64,000 nt of DNA, from contig DXZU01000010.1 of assembly GCA_019419525.1 (NCBI GenBank), forward strand, positions 3,721 through 67,720. Direction: 5' to 3'. Source of the DNA: Collinsella sp. (GTDB lineage: Bacteria; Actinomycetota; Coriobacteriia; Coriobacteriales; Coriobacteriaceae). The notes beneath the pieces are model-generated. The model did no database searches. It saw only the letters and a program-made list of their open reading frames with translations, and was not told the DNA's origin. A program made the position numbers and the translations under genes. Below are positions 53,010 through 61,965 of this stretch, in pieces. Within the stretch, counting starts at the first letter, position 1. Each line of letters begins with the position of its first letter.

Positions 53010-53028
53010 CAGCGCCCCGCCCCTCTCT

Positions 53029-53076
53029 CAAAAACAAAAACCACCACAAAGGGGACAGGCACCTTTGTGGTGGTTT
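53029..53076 (-). terminator. Strong terminator between the small membrane protein gene and the kinase gene
   Basis: AAACCACCACAAAGG (53038-53052) pairs perfectly over 15 bases with 53062-53076, and on the minus strand is followed by TTGTTTTTG. A partial direct repeat of the arm follows at 53082-53094. It suggests that kdpDE has its own promoter or depends on readthrough. Confidence 0.9.
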
Positions 53077-53122
53077 CCCCTTGTGGTGGTTCCAAGTGTA
53101 TAGCCTTTACAGCCTGCGGTCG

Positions 53123-53293
53123 TTAGACAAACAGCACGTGCGCGAGCAGGGCGCACACGCACACCGCTCCAAATACCAATGCCACGATCGAAATCACGCG
53201 ATCGACCATGTCCATGTTGGCCCGATTCGTAAAGAACCGATCTTCGGCGGCGTCGACGCGCGCCTCACGGACGTCAAGTGTCCTTGCATCCAT
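53123..53293 (-). CDS. Small single-helix membrane protein downstream of kup
   Basis: The 56 residues consist of a charged N-terminal helix (MDARTLDVREARVDAAEDRF) and one membrane helix (about 33-55, VISIVALVFGAVCVCALLAHVL). The ATG at 53293 has GGGGAGG upstream. I know no family for it. Its place 60 bp after kup and before the KdpDE-like pair suggests a role with the transporter or kinase, which is only inference. Confidence 0.65.
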   Translation of the reverse strand: MDARTLDVREARVDAAEDRFFTNRANMDMVDRVISIVALVFGAVCVCALLAHVLFV

Positions 53294-53353
53294 GTTTACC
53301 TCCCCGGCTTTAGTTTTGCTCATCGATAACCAACTCCGTGTAGTCTCCGTCGG

Positions 53354-55381
53354 CTACGGGCGCTCGTTGGGGGCAAGGCGCTGCATCTTGCTCACGGCCT
53401 TAAACTTGGTGAACAGCGGCACGTACTCAAAGCTCACGTTGGAGTTCTCCAGGCCGTACCAGCGCGCGGGCGTGCCGGCGGCGCGGCGGATGATGTACTT
53501 GAGCGTGATGGCCGTGCGCTCGCTCGGCTCCACGTCGCTTTCGGGCGCCAGCAGCTTGCGGATCATGACGAACTTGAACGTGCCAATGTTGCCCGGATCC
53601 TTATAGACCGAGTAGTCGTGCGTCTGCGACGGCAGCTCGCCGCTGGCAGCCAGGTCCTGAACAACTTGGCGCAAGTAGGCATTGACGCGTTGGTTAATCT
53701 TGTAGCCCAGGTACAGATGCACGCGGAACACGTAGTCGGTGCCGAACGTCTCGACCGAATAGGCAAAGGTATGCGGCTCGTCCATGGTCTCGACGTTCAC
53801 GAACCACCAGGCGCGAGCGCGCTTGGGATGCTTGTCCAAGATCGAGTAGACGATATCACGGTCGATGTAGTCGGTATGGGTGTCCTTGGTCAGGTACACG
53901 ATGTTGTCGCTCATGCGCTCGTAACGGTCGTCGTCGCGCAGGCGCTTGAGCTGCGGCAGATAGCTGCGCAGCGGCAGCAGCGTAAACTGGCGCTGTTCGA
54001 CCGCCGTGCCGTTGTACCAGCACACCATAATGCCCATGATGAGTGCAGCCATGAGGATGGTGAAGTAGCCGCCGTGGAAGAACTTGGTGAGTGAGCTCAC
54101 GAAGAAGAAGCCTTCGAGCAAAAGGAAGAAGGCCGCGAAGATCCACGGAGCAACCTTGAGCTTGCGCTCCTCGTGCAGGTAGAAGAAGAGCAGCAGCGTG
54201 GTGCACATCATAGTCAGCGTAATGGCAAGGCCGTAGGCGGCTTCCATATGCGCCGAGTTCTGGAACAGCAGCACCACGATGACGCAGCCGACAAGCATGA
54301 CGTTGTTGACCATGGGGATGTAGAGCTGGCCTTTGGTCTCGGCCGGATAGAAGACCTGCATGTGCGGCATGAGGTCCAGGCGACTGGCCTCGGACACCAG
54401 CGAGAACGCGCCGGTAATGAGCGCCTGCGAGGCAATGATGGCCGCGATGGTTGAAAGGCCGACGGCAAACGGACGCAGGCCCGGGGCGAGCATCTGGTAG
54501 AACGGGTTAAGGTCGGCAATGCCCATGAGCTCGGGGTTGGCAGCGTTGTTCATAAGCCAAGCGCCCTGGCCCATATAGGACAGCAGCAAGCAGCACTTAA
54601 CGAACGGCCAGGTGGCGTAAATGTTGCCGCGACCCACATGGCCCATGTCGGAGTAGAGCGCCTCGGCACCGGTGGTGGCGAGGAAGCAGCTGCCCAGAAT
54701 CATGATGCCCGCGTGGTTGTTGGGGCTCAGCAAAAAGGCGATGCCGCGCACCGGGTTGAGGCACAGCAGCACGGCGGGGTGCTGGAAGACAAAGAACAGA
54801 CCCGTGCCGCCCAGGAACAGGAACCACAGCGTCATGATGGGGCCAAAGGCGTGACCGATCTTGGCCGTGCCGATGCGCTGCACCAAGAAGAGCGCAATGA
54901 TGATGGCGAGCGTGATAGCGACGACGCGGCCCTGATCATCGCCCAGCACGGCATGGACCGCAGGGATGGTGCGCAGGCCCTCGATGGCCGTGGTAACGGT
55001 AACGGCCGGCGTCAGGATGCCGTCGGCGAGCAGCGCGGCGCCACCCAGCATGGCGGGGATGATAAGCCACTTGCCGCAACGCTTGACCAGGCTGTACAGG
55101 GCAAAGATACCGCCCTCGCCGTGGTTATCGGCGCGCAGCGAGATCAGCACGTACTTGACGGTCGTCAGCAGCGTGACCGTCCACACGACAAGGGAGAGCG
55201 CGCCGAGCACGAACTCCTGCGTGACGCTTCCGATGCCGCCGTTGCCGGCGACGAGCGCCTTAGTTACATACATGGGGCTGGTGCCGATATCGCCATACAC
55301 CACGCCCAGCGTGACGAGCATCGCCGAGATGCTCACAGGAATCGCAGCGTGCGAGGCTGCCTCCTTGGCCTTTTGTTCCAT
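53354..55381 (-). CDS. kup: KUP-family potassium uptake protein
   Basis: The 675 residues comprise 12 membrane helices and a C-terminal cytoplasmic domain. The family motif GVVYGDIGTSPMY is near residue 30, ADNHGEGGIFALYSLV at about 90, and GDKPRVAVSI-like regions are replaced by the family-typical TGAEALYSDMGHVGRGNI. It imports K+ with H+. The ATG at 55381 has GGGAGG upstream. It stands before the small protein and the KdpDE-like pair, forming a potassium module. Confidence 0.94.
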   Translation of the reverse strand: MEQKAKEAASHAAIPVSISAMLVTLGVVYGDIGTSPMYVTKALVAGNGGIGSVTQEFVLGALSLVVWTVTLLTTVKYVLISLRADNHGEGGIFALYSLVKRCGKWLIIPAMLGGAALLADGILTPAVTVTTAIEGLRTIPAVHAVLGDDQGRVVAITLAIIIALFLVQRIGTAKIGHAFGPIMTLWFLFLGGTGLFFVFQHPAVLLCLNPVRGIAFLLSPNNHAGIMILGSCFLATTGAEALYSDMGHVGRGNIYATWPFVKCCLLLSYMGQGAWLMNNAANPELMGIADLNPFYQMLAPGLRPFAVGLSTIAAIIASQALITGAFSLVSEASRLDLMPHMQVFYPAETKGQLYIPMVNNVMLVGCVIVVLLFQNSAHMEAAYGLAITLTMMCTTLLLFFYLHEERKLKVAPWIFAAFFLLLEGFFFVSSLTKFFHGGYFTILMAALIMGIMVCWYNGTAVEQRQFTLLPLRSYLPQLKRLRDDDRYERMSDNIVYLTKDTHTDYIDRDIVYSILDKHPKRARAWWFVNVETMDEPHTFAYSVETFGTDYVFRVHLYLGYKINQRVNAYLRQVVQDLAASGELPSQTHDYSVYKDPGNIGTFKFVMIRKLLAPESDVEPSERTAITLKYIIRRAAGTPARWYGLENSNVSFEYVPLFTKFKAVSKMQRLAPNERP

Positions 55382-55416
55382 AAGCCGGTTTCCTCCCAAC
55401 TTTAATGTTCGAAGGG

Positions 55417-55422
55417 ATTATA
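55417..55422 (-). promoter_or_regulatory. Probable -10 element of kup
   Basis: The minus-strand TATAAT is preceded by TGCC and lies 36 bases before the start; the -35 is weak. I saw no sign of a c-di-AMP riboswitch in the 120 bp available. Confidence 0.45.
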
Positions 55423-55503
55423 GGCAATCGGCCCATGTTTTAATGCACCGTTTTCCCAGCTAGATAAACATTTATACGGCCTTTATGCCATCGCGCGATA
55501 TGG

Positions 55504-55536
55504 AATGTGGCAAAGGGACTGTCCCTTTGTCGCGTT
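55504..55536. repeat. GACAAAGGGAC palindrome, copy 6
   Basis: AATGTGGCAAAGGGAC (55504-55519) and GTCCCTTTGTCGCGTT (55521-55536) pair with two G-T positions. It lies two bases after the stop of the minus-strand nitroreductase gene. Confidence 0.85.
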
Positions 55537-55538
55537 CG

Positions 55539-56411
55539 TCATTTTCCGAGCCAGTTTTTGAACCACCACTCCATGGAGCGGCTCATCTCGGCCATAAAGG
55601 GGCTCGTGTGCTTGCGGGTATAGATATCCACGACGCGCTCCCCCACCTCGCGGGCATGCGGGCGAAACATCTTGTCCATCTCGGCCACCTGCGCGTCCAT
55701 GGTCGCGGCATCCGCACGGCAGTAGCGTTCCTCGTGCACCAGGTTCACTACGGGATGCGCAATGGCCGGGCGCTCCTTACGGGGCGTGCCGATGATGAGC
55801 ATCGACAGCGGCATGGTATAGGGCGGCAAGTCCAGCAGCGCGGCAACCGCCTCCGCGTTCTCGACGATATCACCGATGTAGCAGCTCCCCAGCCCCAGGG
55901 CCTCGGCGGCAACCACGGCGTTTTGTGCAGCGATCACGGCGTCCTGGGCCGCGATGGCAAAGTCGCCCAAACCCGGCGCGCGGCGGGGCGCCTTGCCCGT
56001 GCGCTCGACAAACTCGGGCTCAAAGCAGCCCACGTGCTCAAACAGATCGATCCACTTGGCATAATCGACCACAAATATAAGTGCCCAGGGCGCCTTGGCG
56101 ATCATGGGCTGGTGATCGCACAGGTCGGCCAGACGGTCCAGCGTAGCCTGCTCGCGAATGCTCACGATGGAATACATCATCATGGCGCCCGCCGACGGCG
56201 CGCGACTCGCCGCATGCAAGATCGCCGCCCGCTGCTCGTCGGTCACCGCCACGGGACGGCCGTCGTCATCGCGCGCAAAAGCGCGCGTGGACGAGCGGTG
56301 CTCCAAAATGTCCAGTACCGCGTTGCCCGTAGTCTCGACCGGATAGCCGTACGTATCCACGCCCGCAGCTCCGTCGCCGCCCATGTCCGCCTCGCAAACC
56401 TGCTCGCTCAT
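55539..56411 (-). CDS. Nitroreductase-family FMN-dependent oxidoreductase
   Basis: The 290 residues have the nitroreductase fold of the NfsA/FRP-like branch. It shows LEHRSSTRAF near the N-terminus (FMN phosphate contacts), SRAPSAGAMMMYSIV, AQNAVVAAEALGLGSCYIGDI, and a late IGTPRKERPAI. Such enzymes reduce nitro compounds, quinones or flavins with NAD(P)H. The physiological substrate is unknown. ATG with GAGGGTAGGG upstream. Monocistronic. Confidence 0.9.
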   Translation of the reverse strand: MSEQVCEADMGGDGAAGVDTYGYPVETTGNAVLDILEHRSSTRAFARDDDGRPVAVTDEQRAAILHAASRAPSAGAMMMYSIVSIREQATLDRLADLCDHQPMIAKAPWALIFVVDYAKWIDLFEHVGCFEPEFVERTGKAPRRAPGLGDFAIAAQDAVIAAQNAVVAAEALGLGSCYIGDIVENAEAVAALLDLPPYTMPLSMLIIGTPRKERPAIAHPVVNLVHEERYCRADAATMDAQVAEMDKMFRPHAREVGERVVDIYTRKHTSPFMAEMSRSMEWWFKNWLGK

Positions 56412-56624
56412 CGCCCTACCCTCGCCATTTCTTTAAGAAGCCTTTACGTTTCCGTGTAATTCCCGTCCATTATCGCGCAGGTCGCCACTACATTGCGCCA
56501 CACCGCCACACGCGCGCGTTAATATGGCTGGTTGGTGTGCGCAGCCACCAATTGCTGCGCATATCTTGGTAACAATCGGGTAAATCCCCGCTTTCGTAGG
56601 TTTTAGTTTGTGAGGAGTCTCAGC

Positions 56625-58925
56625 ATGTTCGCTGCCGCCATCTCGCTCGTCGGTCTTGCGGCGACCGTCTACCTTGTCTTGCGCGAGGCCAAGGCCATTT
56701 GCGCAAAGTCGGGCACCGTTGCCAAAAGCGCTCTTGGGTGGAGCGTCGCCTTCGGCCTGTTCCAGCTCTTTTTGACCATTTGGGGCGCCATTGGCCTCGT
56801 CGCTCAAAACGAGCCGCTCGCCTTTGTGATGCTCATCCTGACCAACGCCATTCTCACCGGATGCGCCTGGGCCAGCATCGCCCGCGACCGCATCGCCCCG
56901 CGCGTCTTTGCGTTCGCCTCGGCCGACGCTCCCGCCCCCACTGGCAAGCTCGCCCGCCTGCGCGGCGCCTTTGTGGGCAAACCGCTCGTCGCCGCCGTCT
57001 TGTGCCTGCTGCTCGCCGGCGTCTTTGCGCTGCTGGGCATGGAGGTCTCGTCCAACCACGACTTTACCTGGGTCTACCCCCTGTGCATTCTGCTCGAATG
57101 GGCCATCATCACCGTGCTCATGGTCGGCTTGTTCTTCCTATTCCAGCGCCACGGCGCAGCTCCCGCGGTCCTGGCCTTTGCCCTCTTTGTCCTGGGCATT
57201 GCCGAGTTCTTCGTCATCACGTTTAAATCCATGCCCATCCAGCCGGGCGACCTTTCGGCCATCTCCACCGCCGCCGCGGTCGCCGGCAACGGCTACACCT
57301 TCTCGATCTCGCTGTTCTGCGTGCTGTCCATGGGCTTTACCGCCATCGCCATGCTGCTGTGCGAGTACGCCGGCCTGGTGGCACCGCACCGTCAGAAGGG
57401 CGCCGCTAACGCCAAGCGCATGCTGCTCACCAACCTGCTCGTGGCGGTGCTGTGCCTGGGCGGCGTGACCGCGCATGTCACGCTCATCGACTACTACAAC
57501 ACCCTCGGCATCACCGTCTACACCTGGCGCCCGCTCGAGAGCTACTGGCGCGAGGGCTACCTGCCTGCCTTTATTAGTGCGGCACAGTCCATCAAGCCGC
57601 CCAAACCCGCCGACTACTCCGTCGACGATGCCAAGGCCACGCTCAAAAAGTACGCCAAGGCCTACGACAAGTCCGACGCGGCCAAGAGCGACGAGCGCGC
57701 CGCCGCAAAGGAGCAGTTCGACAGCGAGAAGCCCACGGTCATCGCCATCATGAACGAGACGTTCTCGGATCTGTCGATCTACCAGAACATGCGCGCCGGC
57801 TACGAAGGTCCGCAGTACTTTAAGAACCTGTCCAACTGCCTCAGCCGCGGAAAGCTCTACGTGAGCGCCTACGGCGGCGGCACGGCCAATACCGAGTTTG
57901 AGTTTATGACCGGCAACTCCATGGCCAACCTGGGCTCGGGCGTGTACCCCTACACCATCTACAACATGGAAACGACCGGGAACCTGGCAGAGCAGTTCAA
58001 ATCGCTCGGCTATTCCACCACGGCCATGCACCCCAACCACGCGACCAACTGGAACCGCGAGAACGTCTATAAGGACTTTGGCTTTGACCAGTTCCTGTCC
58101 ATCAACGATTTCCAGGGCGCCGATACCCTGCGCGGCATGGTGACCGACCAGGCAACCTACGACAAGATTCTTGAGTTGCTCGACCAGAACGCCGACCCGC
58201 AGTTTATCTTCGACGTGACCATGCAGAACCACTCGGGCTACGACACGGGCCTGCTGCCGGTCGACAAGCAGATGCACCTGAACATCGACACGACCGACCT
58301 GGACGCCAAGACCGTCGAGGATGGCACGCTGTCCGATGTCGACGAGTACGTCTCGTGCATCGAGCAGTCCGACCAGGCGCTGCGCTACTTCCTCAACGCC
58401 CTGAGCAAGCTCGACCGCAAGGTGGTCGTGGTGTTCTGGGGCGACCATCAGCCGTTCTTCCCGTCCAAGTTCAATGACAAGTGGTTTACCGGCGAGGACG
58501 ACGCTACGCATCAGGAGCGTCTGTGGCAGACCGACTACATCATCTGGGCCAACTACGACGTTGCCGGCTGCGACCAGACGAGCGAGGTTGACGACTTGTC
58601 TACCAACTACCTGTCCACCCAGCTTATGCAGCTGATCGGCGCACCGCTGACCGACTACCAGAAGGCGCACATGACGCTGCGCGAGTCGCTGCCCGCCATC
58701 AACTCGGTCGGCTACGAGGACGCCAGTCTGCGCTGGGCGCTCTCCTCCAACGTCACCGGTGACGACGCCGCCGCAGCAGCCGCCACCAAGGCGCGCGAGG
58801 ATTACGCCAAGATGCAGTATTACGAGATGTTCCGCGACGGCAAGAACGTGTATACCGAGCACTTCCAGACCGAAGCTAACGAGACCGACCCCAACCTGGC
58901 ACCGGGTACAACCAAGATTAAGTAG
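56625..58925 (+). CDS. LTA synthase-like membrane sulfatase-fold phosphoglycerol transferase
   Basis: The 766 residues begin with about six or seven membrane helices (to roughly residue 300), followed by an extracellular sulfatase-fold domain. Catalytic features are NETFSD (metal Glu/Asn), GGGTANTEFE with the nucleophile Thr, HPNHATNWNRE, and VVFWGDHQPFF with the late metal Asp-His. Family members polymerise glycerol phosphate on lipid anchors or decorate glycans. The ATG at 56625 has GAGGAG seven bases before it. It is alone in its transcription unit and may serve a teichoic-acid-like polymer. Confidence 0.92.
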   Translation: MFAAAISLVGLAATVYLVLREAKAICAKSGTVAKSALGWSVAFGLFQLFLTIWGAIGLVAQNEPLAFVMLILTNAILTGCAWASIARDRIAPRVFAFASADAPAPTGKLARLRGAFVGKPLVAAVLCLLLAGVFALLGMEVSSNHDFTWVYPLCILLEWAIITVLMVGLFFLFQRHGAAPAVLAFALFVLGIAEFFVITFKSMPIQPGDLSAISTAAAVAGNGYTFSISLFCVLSMGFTAIAMLLCEYAGLVAPHRQKGAANAKRMLLTNLLVAVLCLGGVTAHVTLIDYYNTLGITVYTWRPLESYWREGYLPAFISAAQSIKPPKPADYSVDDAKATLKKYAKAYDKSDAAKSDERAAAKEQFDSEKPTVIAIMNETFSDLSIYQNMRAGYEGPQYFKNLSNCLSRGKLYVSAYGGGTANTEFEFMTGNSMANLGSGVYPYTIYNMETTGNLAEQFKSLGYSTTAMHPNHATNWNRENVYKDFGFDQFLSINDFQGADTLRGMVTDQATYDKILELLDQNADPQFIFDVTMQNHSGYDTGLLPVDKQMHLNIDTTDLDAKTVEDGTLSDVDEYVSCIEQSDQALRYFLNALSKLDRKVVVVFWGDHQPFFPSKFNDKWFTGEDDATHQERLWQTDYIIWANYDVAGCDQTSEVDDLSTNYLSTQLMQLIGAPLTDYQKAHMTLRESLPAINSVGYEDASLRWALSSNVTGDDAAAAAATKAREDYAKMQYYEMFRDGKNVYTEHFQTEANETDPNLAPGTTKIK

Positions 58926-58945
58926 CGGGTCGCTCATAACTGAAA

Positions 58946-59074
58946 CGTCTGTCCGGGCGGAGGCATATAAGGTCCCTGCTCGGACAGTCCTGCGCAAGAC
59001 GGAGGCCACATTAAGTGGCCTCCTTTGCGTGCGGAACTCGCGATGAACCTTATTTGCCTCCGCCCGGACAGACG
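58946..59074. repeat. Nested palindrome with inner terminator after the LTA-synthase-like gene
   Basis: Outer 30-base arms sharing CGTCTGTCCGGGCGGAGGCA (58946-58975 and 59045-59074, two mismatches) surround an inner hairpin GGAGGCCAC-ATTAA-GTGGCCTCC (59001-59023) followed by TTTG. The inner part is a plus-strand terminator. The rest of 58926-59158 holds no gene. Confidence 0.8.
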
Positions 59075-59158
59075 CCTTGTTGTTGGAGCGCGGCTTGTCA
59101 TCGGGGTGATGGAAAATGTCGCCCTAAACGCTTGCAGCGGTTGCGTCCACAAGTGTCA

Positions 59159-59188
59159 AGAAAAAAGCCTCGAGAACTTCGAGGCTTT
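59159..59188 (-). terminator. Intrinsic terminator after the flavodoxin gene
   Basis: On the minus strand AAAGCCTCGA pairs with TCGAGGCTTT and is followed by TTT; the loop is four bases. It lies about 45 bases after the flavodoxin stop. Confidence 0.88.
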
Positions 59189-59230
59189 CACATTTGTATT
59201 GTTTTGCACGAAGGACCGCGAACGGCGAAG

Positions 59231-59782
59231 CTACTCGCCCAACACGGCCTTCTTGGCCGCCGCCGCCATGTTGTCCAGATCCTCCTTGGTGGGATGGTCC
59301 TTCGCGGCAACCCAGTTGTCGAGCAGCATCTTAAAGCGAGCATTGCCGGGATCCTGCTCGAGCATGGCCTCGTAGCGCTGCTTGACCGCGGGACCCATCT
59401 TGCCCTGGCACATCGCCCAGCCCGCAAGCTCGGCATCTCCAGCCAAATTGGAAGTTACGCGGTCGATAATCTGCTGGTAATAGCTCTGGTCGGCGCCAAA
59501 ACCGCAGGTGCCAAACAGGAAGACGCGCTTACCGTGCAAGGCGGAGAGCAACGCCGCGACCGAAGGCGTGCACGCGCCCTTGTCGCACCAAAAACCGACG
59601 AGCACCGTGTCGGCCGCGCAGGCGCCCTGCGCCTCGAGCGCAACCTGATCTGCATCCGCATCGTCGCTCAACGCCGCAGCATGGACAAACTCAACGCCCG
59701 CAGCCTGCAGAGTGCGTTTGATCGCACCCGAAACCATTCTGGTATTACCGCTCTTGCTGTTAACCGCCAAAGAGCACGTCAT
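59231..59782 (-). CDS. Flavodoxin-family protein
   Basis: The 183 residues start with a flavodoxin FMN-phosphate loop (VNSKSGNTRMVSGAI), a DTVLVGFWCDKGACTP 50s-like loop and a VFLFGTCGFGAD 90s-like loop. The last 70 residues are helical and Lys/Ala-rich, beyond the usual fold, like the flavodoxin-plus-tail proteins common in anaerobes. It carries electrons at low potential or acts as an FMN-dependent reductase. I chose the ATG at 59782, with GAGG ten bases upstream; a GTG two codons earlier is possible. Confidence 0.85.
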   Translation of the reverse strand: MTCSLAVNSKSGNTRMVSGAIKRTLQAAGVEFVHAAALSDDADADQVALEAQGACAADTVLVGFWCDKGACTPSVAALLSALHGKRVFLFGTCGFGADQSYYQQIIDRVTSNLAGDAELAGWAMCQGKMGPAVKQRYEAMLEQDPGNARFKMLLDNWVAAKDHPTKEDLDNMAAAAKKAVLGE

Positions 59783-59954
59783 AGTCACGTTGCCTCGTTT
59801 CCCCCAAAACTAAAGCCACTAATGCAATTTATTAGATGAATATCTTAGTACTAACGTGACAGATGTAAACCACCGTCTGTCGATTGGCGACGCAGACGAC
59901 ATCTTTGGACAGATTTCGAACAGTATGTACTTCGGATTGAAACCGCCGCAGAAC

Positions 59955-60046
59955 GTTTCACGAATGGCCGAAAAACTGTTTCACAAAACGCCGTCAAATT
60001 GTGTCACGGAGTATCGTCAAAATGTTTCACGCGCTGGTAGAACGCT
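59955..60046. repeat. Four GTTTCAC direct repeats at exact 23 bp spacing
   Basis: GTTTCAC occurs at 59955, 59978 and 60024 and as GTGTCAC at 60001, always 23 bp apart. Between them CCGTCAAA-like words also recur. The array is in a 323 bp gap, upstream of the minus-strand flavodoxin gene and downstream of an ABC exporter gene. The rest of the gap (59783-59954, 60047-60105) has no gene I can support. Confidence 0.7.
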
Positions 60047-60105
60047 ATATAACAAGATCGCTCTATGGGACAAACAAACCTGATTAATTTGCCCCACGGG
60101 CTTGC

Positions 60106-61965
60106 TCACTGGGCGAACTGGCTGCGGTAGAGTTCGGCGTAGAAGCCGCCTGCCGCTAGCAGCTCGTCGTGCGTGCCGCGCTCGATAATCTGGCCGTCGC
60201 GCATCACCAGAATGCAGTCGGCGTTGCGGATGGTGCTCAGGCGGTGCGCCACGACAAAGCTTGTGCGACCGGCCATGAGCTCGTCGAATGCCGCCTGCAC
60301 CTGCAGCTCGGTACGCGTATCGATGCTCGACGTCGCCTCGTCCAGCAGCAGAATCGCCGGATCGGTAAGCATAACGCGCGCAATGCACAGCAGCTGTTTT
60401 TGACCCTGGCTAAACGTGCCGCCGTCCTCGCCGATCACTGTATCGTAGCCGTCGGGCAGCTGCACGATAAACTTATGCGCATGCGCGCGCTTGGCCGCCT
60501 CGATAACCTGCTCGCGCGTGGCATCCGGGCAACCGTAAGCGATGTTGTCCGCCACCGTGCCCTCGAACAGCCAAGTGTCCTGCAGCACCATGCCAAAGGC
60601 GCGGCGCAGGCTTGCACGCGTGTAGTCACGCGAAGACCGGCCATCGACCATGATGCGGCCGGCATCGATATCGTAAAAACGCAGCAGCAGATTGATGAGC
60701 GTTGTCTTTCCGCAGCCCGTGGGACCGACCAGGGCAAAGCGCATGCCGGGCTTGGCCTCGATGCAGATATCCTGCAGCAGCTTGCGGTCGGGCACGTAGC
60801 TAAAGTCCACATGCTCAAAGGCGACCTCGCCCTGCGGGGCGGCAAGCTCCGCGGCATCCGTCGCATCGGGCTCCTGCTCGCGCGCATCGAGCAGCGCAAA
60901 CATGCGGCGCGCCGAGGCGTACGCGGTCTGGATCTGCGTAATGACGTTGGTGACCTCGTTGAACGGCTTGGTGTACTGGTTGGCATAGGACAGGAAAATC
61001 TGCACGCCGCCCACCGTAAGCGCCGCGGGCACGCCCGTGATCACGCCCACGCAGCCGATCACAGCGACCACGGCATAGATGATGTTATTGATAAAGCGCG
61101 TGCCGGGGTTGGAGAGCGAACCCATAAACTGCGCACGCTCGCCCGCGGTGTAGAGCTCAGCGTTGAGGGCATCGAAGCGCTGCTGGGCGTTGGGACCATA
61201 GGCAAAGGCGTCGACAAGCTTTTGCTCGCCTACGTACTCCTCGATATGACCACCGAGCTGCCCTTGAATACGCTGCTGTGCCGTAAAGCTTTTGTTGGAG
61301 AGCTTGGCAATAGCACCGGCTGCAAAAATGGAGAGCGGCGTGACGAGCACCACCACGAGCGTCATGGTCAGGTTGATGGAAAGCATAAACGCGAGCGTGC
61401 CCACGATGGTAATAACACCGGTGAAGAGCTGCGTGAAGCCCTGCAGCAGACCGTCGCCCACCTGATCGACGTCGTTGACCACGCGGCTCATAAGGTCGCC
61501 GTGGGCGTGACTGTCGATAAAGCTGAGCGGCATACGGCTGAGCTTGTCGCTCGCCTCCACGCGCATGTCGCGCACCGTTTCGTAGGACAGGCGGTTGACG
61601 CAATAGCCCTGCAGCCACTGGAAGGCCGCAGCACCTACAACGACAATCGCGAGCTTGGTAACGAGCGGCAGCAGTGCATCGAAATCCACCTGGCCCGCGG
61701 CAACGATCAGGTCGATACCCTCGCCGATAAGGATAGGCGTGTAGAGCTGCAGAATCACCGAGATAGCGGCGCTCACAAACGACGCCGTAAACGAAATACG
61801 GTGCGGACGGACGTAGCCCATCAGGCGGCGGGTCACCGCGCCCACGGGATAGCGCTCTGGGTCGCCGGGCTGGCGCGGGCCGTCGCCCAGGTCGTTGAGG
61901 TTATCGTTACCGGACACGTTTGCCGTCATCGTGGCGACCGAACCGGAGGAAGTGTACGGATTCAT
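60106..61965 (-). CDS. ABC exporter half-transporter with intact catalytic site
   Basis: This is a type IV exporter half of 619 residues (six helices plus ATPase). Motifs are Walker A GPTGCGKTT, signature FSQGQKQL, Walker B with catalytic Glu LLLDEATSSIDT, and H-loop VVAHRLSTI. It follows its partner directly: the upstream stop and its ATG abut (TAAATG), with AGGAGG inside the partner's last codons. The ~45-residue polar N-terminus is longer than needed. The exported compound is unknown. Confidence 0.93.
   Translation of the reverse strand: MNPYTSSGSVATMTANVSGNDNLNDLGDGPRQPGDPERYPVGAVTRRLMGYVRPHRISFTASFVSAAISVILQLYTPILIGEGIDLIVAAGQVDFDALLPLVTKLAIVVVGAAAFQWLQGYCVNRLSYETVRDMRVEASDKLSRMPLSFIDSHAHGDLMSRVVNDVDQVGDGLLQGFTQLFTGVITIVGTLAFMLSINLTMTLVVVLVTPLSIFAAGAIAKLSNKSFTAQQRIQGQLGGHIEEYVGEQKLVDAFAYGPNAQQRFDALNAELYTAGERAQFMGSLSNPGTRFINNIIYAVVAVIGCVGVITGVPAALTVGGVQIFLSYANQYTKPFNEVTNVITQIQTAYASARRMFALLDAREQEPDATDAAELAAPQGEVAFEHVDFSYVPDRKLLQDICIEAKPGMRFALVGPTGCGKTTLINLLLRFYDIDAGRIMVDGRSSRDYTRASLRRAFGMVLQDTWLFEGTVADNIAYGCPDATREQVIEAAKRAHAHKFIVQLPDGYDTVIGEDGGTFSQGQKQLLCIARVMLTDPAILLLDEATSSIDTRTELQVQAAFDELMAGRTSFVVAHRLSTIRNADCILVMRDGQIIERGTHDELLAAGGFYAELYRSQFAQ

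Noticed and set aside
55382..55503. c-di-AMP (ydaO-type) riboswitch before kup
   Set aside because: The leader after the likely -10 is under 40 bases, too short for that RNA, and shows no matching conserved blocks.
57138..59009. Long minus-strand open frame opposite the LTA-synthase-like gene
   Set aside because: The plus-strand protein is clearly a sulfatase-fold transferase; this frame lacks any motif.
59955..60046. CRISPR array
   Set aside because: The repeated unit is only about seven bases and the spacing too short; no cas genes are present.
59955..60046. parS centromere site
   Set aside because: Only half-sites in direct order occur; the full TGTTTCACGTGAAACA palindrome is absent.
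59856..60083. Possible 75-residue protein across the 23 bp repeats
   Set aside because: The start is weak and the repeats are phased at 23, not a multiple of three, so the peptide is not periodic. It is better explained as regulatory DNA or a remnant.
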